Part shown: positions 12,180 to 21,885 of the stretch, piece after piece | Layout of the letters: the number at the start of each line of letters is the position of its first letter | Position numbering within the stretch: the first letter of the stretch is position 1 | Assembly: GCA_036924285.1 (NCBI GenBank) | Contig: JAYKYS010000009.1 | Span: 13,392,001 to 13,456,000, forward strand | DNA length: 64,000 nt | From: Asterella californica | Taxonomy: Eukaryota; Streptophyta; Marchantiopsida; Marchantiales; Aytoniaceae | Direction: 5' to 3' | Program-made: the position numbers and the translations under genes | The notes under the pieces: model-generated | What the model was told of the DNA's origin: nothing | Databases searched by the model: none | Seen by the model: the letters and a program-made list of their open reading frames with translations, nothing else

Positions 12180-13150
12180 GATGAAGTTACAGCCGGTTGA
12201 AGTTTCTAGCTATTTCTCTAAGTTTTCAGGCAAAATTATGCGAGCTTTCGCAAAACTTTACCACTAGGAGGTGTTGGGAAGACCTAGATCTCAAAAGTGT
12301 GCGAGCCCTCGCACAGTTTAGATCTAAACTCTAGATCTAAGCTTCCAAAAGTATTTGAAAGAGCATAACTGTTTCTATAGAGTTTAGATCTGTGCATGCT
12401 AGAAACCATAAGAAAGATCTCTTCAAGAGCTTTCCAGTGACACGAAAAACACCGGATGTGGAGCAGCGAGGATAATTTTATAGCAGGTTGAAGGTTTCGA
12501 CTGATATATGAGATTTCTCTACAAAACTGTTCGAGCATTCACACAATTTCAACACATGGAGGTGTTTGGAAGGTCACGGACCAAAAGTGTGCGAACCCTC
12601 GCACAATTTAGATCTCAAAGGAAACAAAAACCTTTAGGGACCCATAGCTATTTATACAGAGCTTAGATACGTGTATGCTAGGTACCATTGGAAAGCTCTT
12701 TTCAAGAGCTTTCATGTTACACCAAAAAATTTGAATTTGAAGCAACATGGAAGATTTTACATCGAGTTGAAGTTGTAGATAGACTTCATGAAGTTTTAGC
12801 GAAATTGCGCAAGCCCTCGTGTAGTTTTCTGAACTTTTTGCAAGCTAGGAGTTCAAAATTGAGAGAGCCCTCGTACAGTTTTCAGTCTTGTGTCGGACTG
12901 AAAGTTTAAATGATCATAACTATTTTGTGGAGTCAGTTGGATGTAAGAGTAGTACTGTTTGAAAGAGCTTGTCGAAAGCTTTCTAACAAAACCAAGAACA
13001 GTTGATTTGGAGTAGTGGTGTGGAAACTAGAGAGATTTGAAGTTCAAGTGAGGTTTCAGATATTTACACAAAACTGCACAAACCTTCGTGCAATTTCACC
13101 TTGGTGGAGAAGGGTTTGGGAAAAATACTTCAAGGTGCCATAACTTCATG
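12180..13150. repeat. Four degenerate tandem units of about 260-290 bp
   Basis: Each unit carries a 'cgcaaaa/cacaatttt' block, a 'gaggtgtttggaag'-like block (near 12,268, 12,556, 12,845 and 13,101) and a 'gcgagccctcgcacagttt' block with a short internal palindrome. 'gagctttc' strings recur between them. No ORF is conserved across the units. Confidence 0.55.
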
Positions 13151-13450
13151 TATAGAGGTTAGTTGATGATGATTTGTGTATTGTCTGAATCGGCTTTTTG
13201 CAAAGATCATGTCCGAATTTCAGGTTTGGGTTTTGGTAAATAGGTTATAGAATTTTGAAGTTTGAAAGTTGTGAACGTAGAAGTGGCGTAACTTCTTCCA
13301 CGATAGTCAATAGGAGACATATTGAATACTGTTGGATTTGGTTTTTCTAGTGCTACGCAACTATAACATTAGTTCAGGGTTTTAAGGATTTGTGTGAAGA
13401 TCGTAGGTCATTGAGTTTGTTTGTAAACTCTCTGAGTAATTATCAACAAT

Positions 13451-15170
13451 AAAAAGTATGATTTTGGATTGGAAGTTTACGCTCATATGTTGCGTTCGTG
13501 TTTCTCTATCCTACTCGCTTTCTACATCTAGATATTATGCATATTATTAAATACACCTTTTGTGCCATACGACATGACAACATCCAATTAAGGAATAAAT
13601 TTTTCTTTGTAAAACTTTTTTCTTATACTCATTATCATATTTTCTATAATCACATATTTGAATATTTTGGATGTGAATAAAATCATTTTTAATTTTTAAT
13701 TAGAAATTGAGTGCTTGAGTAAAGGAGTTCAAAGAGACATACTTTGATTTTTAGACAATGACATAAGTCTAGTTCTAAAATTGGAACACATCATATACAT
13801 CTTTATGAGGAAGGTAATCTCCAAAGAGTTTCCAAGATTCTTCAGCGGCTGTTGCTGTTAAACGGCCATCCATGAATGGACGGCCGTCGCTCTGACCCAA
13901 TCGTCCTCCAATAGAAGACCGGCGTCCTTGCACGACTGATCGTCATCTTAGAACAAACGTCTATGAACGAGCAAATCCAACCATTAGATGATATAGTTGT
14001 CCTTATTAGGGAGATGTGTGTTTATATTTTTTGTGTGACTATATCGGATGTGATTATAGTGAGGTATTATTATTTATATAATTTTGAGATTTTAATTTAC
14101 TACTAACCAATAAGTAGATGTAACTCTAAGCTTTGTGTACAGATTAAAACTAGCTCAAACAGACCTGTAATGCAAAAGTTCACCAGTCACAATATGAGAT
14201 ATTTTTTTTCAAATTTGTTCATTGAATGTAAAACATAGTGTATGGACAACAAGTTGTTGTATCAAGGTAGCAACTATAGGACGTGTGATTCAAACTCGAG
14301 CTCTTCCTTTTCACAAACTGCACATTCAAACCATAGAAGAGAAAATAAATAATAATAACGTCGACGAACCAATCCGTCGGTCAGTTTATGTCTTAGCGAA
14401 CAAACTTACTGATGAACGACGATGGTCCGATTCACCGGTAGACGAGATGATCCTTTCGCAAGTAAGTTTATCTCTTGGTGAACAAAGTCGTTGGTGATGT
14501 CGAGCAAGAGTTTTCTTGAGAAGGACGGAACTCTCTGGTTGTGAAACGATCTGCGGGATTAGCTACGCATGAGAGCAATGGATGGATGTCAACACAATTC
14601 ACATAGTGACGAATTGGAATAGATCAAAATCAAAAGACTGAACACTAAATCAAACATCTACATATGTAAAGAAACACATTCATCATCAAAGTCATACATA
14701 CGAGACTCAACACTTCTTGAGACGTGAAATTCAAAACTTCTCTTCCTTTTCAAGAAGATCACTTAACAATATCAACTTTTTGAGCACATTAGAATTTCTC
14801 ATTCTTCTCAATGTTTTCTCTTCCGTAATCTATGATCCTCTAAGCTCTCTATGATCTCCCTAGTCTTCTTCCCAGTCTTATAAAAAAGATCTCTTTCCTC
14901 CTCTATTTTCCAAAAATATATTTTATATTCTTGTTCCTCCAAAACATATCTCTCAAAACATAACATAACTTCCAATTGTACCTTTATCCTTTGAATATAC
15001 ACACACGTCTTTATGACTCATATAGGTTCGAATAAACTCGACGCACTTGTCAAATAAACATATCTTCTTGGTCCATGCATTTTCTACGTGTCAATCTTTA
15101 ACTATTAACTTCATGCATGTCAAAATCTTAGTCTGAACTATTTGCATGTAAATAGTTAGGAAAGACTTAC
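13451..15170. other. AT-rich sequence, no gene recognised
   Basis: The sequence is AT-rich with short ORFs only. The ORF at 14,222-14,497 is 91 codons and matches no family I know. Nothing else can be supported. Confidence 0.5.
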
Positions 15171-15175
15171 TCAAC

Positions 15176-15460
15176 ATCTTTGATGTCATCTTTCTACTAA
15201 AGGATCTCGGAGTCACATCTGTTCGATTCCCGTAGTAGATGGAGACGTCTCACATGTATGATCCGCTTAAAGAGAATATCGTTCCTCGCCCTCAGGCACA
15301 AGTGCTCAACATAATTCTCAAGTGCGAGATCAACCTATTGAGTAAATCCTTGTGTGTAAGCAACCCTAGATCAGGAGTGAAAGCACAAGCTTTAAGGGAG
15401 ATTTTGAACCCATGACCTCTTGTTGTCATGTAGCGTGTGCTACCATCAACCCCAACTCCA
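15176..15460 (-). repeat. SINE-like unit with Pol III promoter boxes
   Basis: Read on the minus strand, a tRNA-like head contains 'gatggtagcacacgctac' (A-box-like) followed by 'gaggtcatgggttcaaaatc' (B-box-like, near 15,405). A second B-box-like string, 'gttcgattccc', lies on the plus strand near 15,221. The arms of a real tRNA T-stem do not pair, so these are not tRNA genes. A tRNA-derived SINE is the best explanation. Ends are not defined by target duplications. Confidence 0.35.
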
Positions 15461-16259
15461 TACACGTTCAAGAAAGAAGTGTGTGAAGGTAAGCTTCTTT
15501 CTCTTGTCTTCTTTCTTCTCTTTACTATTTCTAAATCACATGTCTCTCAATATAAATCCGTTTTTGACAGTTGAAGTCTCTAAGCTATAATTAGTCTATA
15601 GCCTATACCCTCACTCCATGCTCACATCTGGTTACTGTATAATTCTCTGAAACACAATACTTATTTATCTCCAAACTTGTACAACTCTATCACTTCAACC
15701 TCGTTTCGTCGAATGCAAACCTGATTATGCTCTACTCATCATGCTCTACATCATGGTGACTTCACTTCCTAGAGGTCTAATTTTTTCCTCTTTTAAGCTA
15801 GAGCTCAGCTTAACCGAAGGTCTAGCTTAATCTAAGGTGCAGCTAACTTGAGCTTAATCTAGGATGCAACTAACCTGATGTCCACGTTAACCTAAGATGC
15901 AGCTTGTAATGAAAATCTGTAATTACTAAATTCTCAACTCTTTTCCATTTAAAAAATAAAAATAAAATAAAATGACTCTTCAGTTCTCCATAAATATCAT
16001 CTATGTGATGAGAAGTTTGATAAGATATTAAATATATATTTTAAAAATCACGGTGGAAAATCATGACCTTTAAGCTAGACGCTTTAGTTTTGATCTGTAA
16101 AATAAAATAAAGAGATTTTAAGCTATACACGTATGATGCTTTAAAGGACCTCATATCATGACAAGCAAAGTTTAGATTTTATAGTTCTTGAGTATGTTGG
16201 ACTTCATTTGCGTCATCCATCCGCGGTCCATATCCTTCCCCATGGACTTGCGCACTGTA

Positions 16260-16840
16260 TTTCATTTTTTTCGAAAAGCATGTAAATGTTATAAATAAAT
16301 ATCATAATAAGCTATTGTGAAAAATCGAATTAATTCATAACTATTATATGTTAATCAGTCTCGGAGTTGCCAGCAGATCCAAATATAAACCATAAGTGAA
16401 GGGCTGATGCACTGCTGTGAGTATAAGTCCGGGATAGTGACCTTCAAAAAGCGTCATTTAATCAGGACATTAATTTATGCTCTAATCCTTCCGACACCTT
16501 TTTTGCAGGAAGAGTTATAGCATAAATTAATGTACATGAGTGAATATGCAATCTGGGTGAACTTCTGTGAACTTTTGCTCGCTTGTTGTTATCGGAGAAA
16601 TTTACAAATGTTAAATGAAAATTATTTACCAAATGAATATAAATAATCAAAATTTTCATAAATATTAACTATTATTATTAGCACATGCATAGAAACACAA
16701 AAAAACCAAGAATAAAACCATAAGACTTGAGTATAGTTCCGTGCTTCTAAACGTACAAGTCTGGAAACCTGTTGCTATTAATATATTAATTTAATGATTA
16801 CAGGAAAGGTAAGGTAATAAGTTAAACGTATGCATATTTG
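16260..16840 (+). repeat. Dispersed repeat, two tandem partial units, with hairpin
   Basis: The block 'gaacttttgctcgcttgttgttatc ... aataaaaccataag ... ttaatatattaattt' recurs with substitutions near 48,210-48,450, and 'aaataaaccataagt' is repeated at about 16,385 within this locus. A long hairpin lies at 16,468-16,530: the arms 'taatttatgctctaatccttcc' and 'ggaagagttatagcataaatta' are largely complementary. It is a non-coding dispersed element of unknown class. Confidence 0.55.
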
Positions 16841-17403
16841 CATCCTCCATCGAAACATGGAGGAGGTGAATACGCACCTGCTCTGAATGAAAACATGGGT
16901 GAATATCCTACATGGGTGTGCAATAGCTTGTCTCTCCCGGTGTCTCTCTTGTGGAGAAATTCTTCGGTCTTCTTCGGTCTTGATTTGTCTTGTCTTCGCC
17001 GTCTTTTTGTGGCAGACAACAAAGTAAAAGTCTGAAACCAAGTTCTAGGGGAAAGTTTGTCTGTGGTGGGAGCAATCTTCCTGGCAGTTCCTGCTGCTGC
17101 TTGTTCGTGTGAACTCCGACGATTAATAAATCAAGCCCCAGCCACCACGAACCCAACCACGCGCTTGCTTAACTAGCTTAACTCGCTCATATATGGTTCG
17201 ATGAACTTCGATCATGTCTGTACCTTTACTACTGCGATCCGGTCCGTGTGTCTTTCTCTAGTACCACGTCCGCACGCTCTTGCGCTTTTTGCAGCTATGC
17301 CCATCGGACCGATCCATCCCGTGCCGTGCTATCATCTCTGAGGGAACTGAGAAGAACCTCCATCCCCCATCCATGAATGCGTGCGTCCATGGAAGGCGAG
17401 TCG

Positions 17404-17934
17404 TTAACCACCGCATTTCCTTCCCACACTACTGGTCGTTGTTGTCACTTTTGGCGGGGGCCCCATCCAGCCGTTGCGACCATGATCTTTCACTATACTT
17501 ACCTCGTCCGCCGCTTCCTTTGCCTCCTCGTCCTCGTCGTCTCCTGCGGTCAGTGTCTCGGTTTTCAGACCGGACGGGTTTAGTTCGATTGGTTCGGGGG
17601 CTGTGTGGAATGAGTTCACAACTTCGCAGCAGCAGGAGCAAGAGGCAGCTACGCTAGAGCCATTGTTCTTTCTTAGGATTCGCTGACCTGGTGCCATGCC
17701 TTGTTGACTTGTGCTTGCGTGGTGCGTGGTGCTGGTGCTGGCCATGATGCTGACCTGGGTAGGGAGGGATACGGAAGTCCGTTCTTCCACTCCGTGCCAG
17801 AAGGGAGGGAGCCCGAGGGAACTCGATAACTGTAACAGCCATAGGAGAAGAAGGAGAAGAAATGGAAGGTTACTGATGAATTGTTGAACAGCAGGAGCAG
17901 GAGCAGGATCAGGAGGAGGTGATGGTGGTGGCAT
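17404..17934 (-). CDS. Candidate small secreted or low-complexity protein (weak)
   Basis: This is a 176-codon ORF in a GC-richer stretch upstream of the glycosyltransferase. It starts Pro-rich, then has a hydrophobic segment (FLLLLLLWLLQLSSSLG), a Cys cluster (CSCCCEVV) and an acidic, then basic C-terminus. An overlapping minus-strand ORF (17,673-18,065) begins with a better signal peptide (MQNLQLLAWLLLVLASFES) followed by a His run. A possible short intron between them (donor near 17,874, acceptor near 17,831) would be only about 44 nt, which is below usual plant size. The locus could encode a small secreted peptide, or it could be promoter or 5' UTR sequence of the plus-strand gene that happens to lack stops. 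I recognise no family. Confidence 0.22.
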   Translation of the reverse strand: MPPPSPPPDPAPAPAVQQFISNLPFLLLLLLWLLQLSSSLGLPPFWHGVEERTSVSLPTQVSIMASTSTTHHASTSQQGMAPGQRILRKNNGSSVAASCSCCCEVVNSFHTAPEPIELNPSGLKTETLTAGDDEDEEAKEAADEVSIVKDHGRNGWMGPPPKVTTTTSSVGRKCGG

Positions 17935-18065
17935 CCGTCGAGAGATTTGGGGAGAGATGGGAGGGAGGGAAAGAAGAAGGTGCTACAATGTCTAGATTCG
18001 AAAGAGGCCAAAACTAAAAGGAGCCAGGCTAGTAGTTGCAGATTCTGCATGGTGCGCAGAATCAT

Positions 18066-19333
18066 CTGACCAGTAGCTATAATGCTGAGTGGTGGAGGCG
18101 ACTCGGTCGTCTCAGAAGCAGGAGGAGCGAGAGGCTAGCCAAAGGAAAGAGCGGATCCGGACAGGCCTGGTCCTGCTCGCTCGATCGCTAGCTGGTCCTG
18201 GTCCTGGTCCTGCGCATCCTCAGGGACGGGGGGCAGTGACAGTGCCAGTCAGTGACTTTTGCGAACAGTTGTACATGTCACGGCCGGGGACGGGCAATTC
18301 GACAATTCGTGAGGAAGGCCAAGGAATCAATTGGTCGAAGGCTAGTGGAGATTGTAGTCGGGAATGAAGGGAAGGGATTGTCGGAACCAGAGCGGGTTAT
18401 GGCATGGCAGGGCATGGGAAGAAAATCGATCAGGGAACTACTTCTACTACTGCATGCCTGCCTAGCTAGCTAGAAATCGAGAAACCAAAGGGGCCGACAT
18501 TTCACCTTCTCTGATCATTCCTCTCTCTCTCCCTCTTTCTTTCTGTCGGTGCATGTCACCACCAGTAAATAATGCCTTCCTCATCCTCCTGCATGCTGCT
18601 GAATCTTTATATGAATGGGCTGGGCGATTTCATCGTTCATTCATGACTTGTCAAGGAATCGTTTCGGTGTTCGTAAGACCTGGACCTCGTCCTGCCAGGA
18701 TTGCTAAGTGCATCATCTCCTTGGGGAGGGGAAAAGTCTGGACGAGTCAAGGTTGAGATATGCCGAAATCTTGCCCGGGGTTCGGACTGACGGATTGCCT
18801 CTGAAGGCATCTAGATTCTTGACACATGTAGTATTTCACTTCTAGACACTTACAGACGGACAGTGAAGTCAATTTTTTTCAATCTCAATGAGACCTACAG
18901 GGAGATATAGTCAGACAGACAGACACGTCCCACAAACAGACCCACGATAGATGATGATGGGCAATGATGAGATCCTTCTAACGTCGTCGCTGTCGTCGTC
19001 GTCGTCGACTCCGCGCTCTATCTTTTCACCCCAAATAAACCCCCACCCCACAAATGTTTGAGGAATCGGAGTCCCCTTATAACTCGTTACGGCACAGCCT
19101 GCTGCTGGTGTAGAGGAACGACGAAGAGCAGCTCTGTTACTAGAAGGGTATGAAACGAGAATACACCTGACGTCGACATTCAGTCATTTTGATGCAATTG
19201 ATATGGTACGGGAGAGAGAATCTGACAGACGACAATATAATGACTGGATGAATTTTTGCAGGGGGCCAGGAACGAGAAGAGGAGGAGGAGGAGGAATTCA
19301 AAAGGAAGGGAAGAGCAGGGAACTATCATCATC
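18066..19333 (+). promoter_or_regulatory. Upstream region and probable 5' UTR of the glycosyltransferase gene
   Basis: The stretch is GC-richer than the surrounding repeats and contains CT-rich tracts (18,520-18,545), a TCG microsatellite (about 18,979-19,008) and 'ataaaccccc'-type sequence near 19,033. No ORF here looks real. A single TATA box or start site cannot be fixed. It is annotated as regulatory because it directly precedes the supported first exon. Confidence 0.35.
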
Positions 19334-21885
19334 ATGGCCCCCAGTAAGGGAAGAGATTCGATGGTTCCGCTCAGAGATTTGCCGCAGCTGCCTCGGAGGG
19401 AGATGTCACTGAATAGGGGAAGGTCGATGAGCAGGAAAGGGGCTGTGTCGTGGAGAACTCTCCTGCTGGCCCTCATCTCCTTGGTCTTGGCGGCTACCAC
19501 TCTCATGATCAGCCAAGTATTCGACGGTAAGTCTCCCTTCCCTCTGAATTCCACAACACAACACTCCTTCATATAATCTGACCAATTACGTCCCAGTGGC
19601 ACCCATGCCATTTGTCTTAAGAGACCTGCTTGGTGCAGCCAGGCCATCAAATCAGCTTGTGTGTTTGACAAACTTTCGAATGCACCATCCCCGCCTCTAC
19701 GAACCGAGGTTTTTCTTGACGAATTCTCTTCCTTGGAATCCAGCTGATAGTAAAATTAATACAATGAATTTCACTAGTGAAGACTGCTCGCCAGCCATCC
19801 CTTCTCGAGCAGGAAAAACTTCCTCCGATTGCAGATTGATGGAGTCCGAGTGAGTGAGGAAGGGATCGAGGGATGAAAAACAGATCAATCAATTCCATTG
19901 GAATCACTAAAAAAGATATTATCTGCTCATGCTGCTGCTCGATGAGAGAGAAGAGTCGTATAATTCTGAAGGACTGTCTGACTCTGCTGGAGCTGTGATT
20001 CATTGCAATGGTGGGGTGGGAACCAGATAAACTCCATCCAGCGGTACTCGTGGAAGGGCTGCCAGGCGTGAAAATCAAGCCGGACATAAATAGTGTGATC
20101 GAGGACAAAACGAACGTCGCGCATCACAGATCGGGATTGCGGTCGGTTCGTGACATCGTGGCGTTTCCGGACGAGGTGATGCTGCTGGTGAGGACGGTGC
20201 CGAAAGCTCCCATGCCCGAGAAGAAATCACTGCAGTGTCTGTTCGGCAAGAAGGAGAGGACCGGCATATACACCATCGACTGGAAAGACGACGCGAAGAC
20301 TCTTCTGGCCGTGAGGTGCGAGCATCCGAGCCAACCACTGAACGAATCCAAGGACGCCACTCTCGTCTTTGCCGACACCAACATCCTCCTTCCGACTGCC
20401 GTCCAGTACTTGACGAATTCCTCGTGGAAGCCTCTGGTCTACGAGACTCTGACCCAGCACGACAGCGTGCTGCTCTTCGCCAAGGGGCTGGTCGACAGCC
20501 AGGGCCGACCCAACAATCATTCCAAGGAGCTCCACATGCTGCACTGCGCTTTCGGAGGCCAGTTGGATCTGGGCGGAGGAGTTCGGTCCAGCGCTCAGGT
20601 GAAGACTCGAGTGAAAGTCATAGCTCAGGAGGTAGTTCGATGCGAATTGCCGCCTCCAAACGTCATTCAGCAGCTGAAAGGACTGCCGGTGAGTTTATTC
20701 GTCCCCAAGGTCGGCACTCTGCGCACGGTGGCCTACTTCGACATTCCCGCGGAAGTGGCCAGGCCTGCGAGGCACAAGGACGGGAAGAAGAAGTTCTTCG
20801 TCTGCGCGTGCACCATGCTGTGGAATCAAGCCGATTTTCTCAGGGAGTGGATCATGTACCACGGCTTTCTGGGTATCGAGAAGTGGTATCTTTACGACAA
20901 TAACAGCGATGACGACATCGAAGACGTTCTCGATAGTCTCTCGGACAGATACAACGTGAGTCGAGTCGCTTGGCCGTGGATCAAAACTCAGGAGGCCGGA
21001 TTCTCCCACTGTGCTCTACGAGCCAAAGCCGATTGCCAGTGGGTCTTGTTCGCCGACGTGGACGAGTTCGTTTACCCGACCCTGGATCTGCACCAGATGA
21101 TGACCCGAGTTCGGTCGAGCTTGAGAGCGGGAAAGCTATCTTTCAATTCCGGCACCGCGGCTAATCTGACGAGGTCCGGATCCTCGAAGGTGAAGCCCAC
21201 CTTGGAATCCATGTCCGACTACCTCAAGCGGCATAATACTTCTATCCTGCGAAATCTCATCGAGCGAACGCTGCAGAGAGCTTCGCACGAGAAGAGGAAG
21301 GTCGGCGAGGTTCGACTCAAGTGTCACAATTTCGGGCCGTCTCACTTGACGGCTGCTCCCGACGATGGTGTCACGGGGGGCTACACTTGCAGGATGAAGT
21401 GGCCTATACGGCACAAGTCGTTTGTTCTGCTGGAGGCCATGAGCGACACGCTTCTGAATGTTGTGCACCACTTCAAACTTGGCGATGGCTACAAAGAGAT
21501 GGCCGTGCACACTCGAGTTGCAGTGATTAATCACTATAAATACCAAGCGTGGGAGGTCTTCAAGGCCAAGTTCATCCGACGAGTGGCTACTTACGTGGTG
21601 GACTGGAGACAGCAAACTGCTCTCTCGAACGATCGAGCTCCGGGTCTGGGCACCGAGGCCGTCGAGCCCCCGGACTGGCCTTCGAGATACTGCGAAGAGG
21701 AAGACTATGGACTCAAAAATTTCACTCGCGCTTATTTCAGAGAACCTCAATCGCCCGATAAAATGCTGTGGCACCTCGATGGCCGAAAATCACAGCTGCA
21801 GAAGCAACGTGAGCGGGACCGGGACCGGGAGGAGGACGAGGACGAGGATCAGCAACAACAACAGTCATTAGACGCAGCAGAATAG
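19334..21885 (+). CDS. Family 92 glycosyltransferase (DUF23), type II membrane protein, two exons predicted
   Basis: Exon 1 (ATG 19,334, context atcATGG) encodes a basic cytosolic tail and a transmembrane anchor at residues 42-60 (LLLALISLVLAATTLM). It ends at 19,526 before gtaagt with one base of a codon left over. The main exon is open to the TAA-type end at 21,885. An acceptor at 20,026 or 20,041 keeps the frame, though its pyrimidine tract is weak. Numbering from 20,008, the catalytic domain shows FFVCACTMLWNQADFLREW (about 263), YLYDNNSDDDIED, the nucleotide-sugar/Mn-binding DVD in LFADVDEF (350-352), a C-rich region and VINHYKYQAWEVFKAKF. The family resembles the plant GT92 proteins typified by At1g27200, more than the GALS galactan synthases. 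Known GT92 members add galactose to glycans in the Golgi; the substrate here is inferred, not shown. The C-terminus is an Arg/Asp/Glu/Gln low-complexity tail. Confidence 0.85.

Larger units (their letters stand above)
8466..13450 (+). mobile_element. Decayed Ty3/Gypsy LTR retrotransposon
   Basis: A related pair of sequences at 8466-8775 and 11,698-12,030 brackets degenerate pol sequence, which identifies them as LTR remnants. The left copy lacks about the first 270 bp present in the right copy. Pol homology begins directly after the left LTR segment, so gag and protease have been deleted. A purine tract at 11,409-11,423 precedes the right LTR. The pol resembles that of the 26-36 kb element but is much more damaged. 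The right boundary is estimated. Confidence 0.7.
11424..13450 (+). repeat. Right LTR of the decayed Gypsy element (3' boundary uncertain)
   Basis: It starts TGTTGTGTCGTGG directly after the polypurine tract. The part at 11,698-12,030 matches the left LTR remnant. The sequence from about 12,180 to 13,150 is a degenerate tandem repeat that may belong to the LTR interior. No clean CA end or target duplication could be identified, so the end is arbitrary. Confidence 0.5.

Noticed and set aside
15190..15250. A tRNA gene around the 'gttcgattccc' string.
   Set aside because: The T-stem bases on the two sides do not pair and no acceptor stem could be found.
17280..17657. A plus-strand 125-codon ORF upstream of the glycosyltransferase.
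   Set aside because: It has low-complexity Arg/Pro/Leu composition created by the minus-strand GA-rich sequence, with no recognisable domain.
19597..19849. An additional coding exon in the glycosyltransferase gene, with plausible AG and GTGAGT borders.
   Set aside because: It leaves two bases of a codon, and no nearby acceptor fits that phase. Joining exon 1 directly to the main exon keeps the frame, and the peptide does not resemble GT92 sequence.
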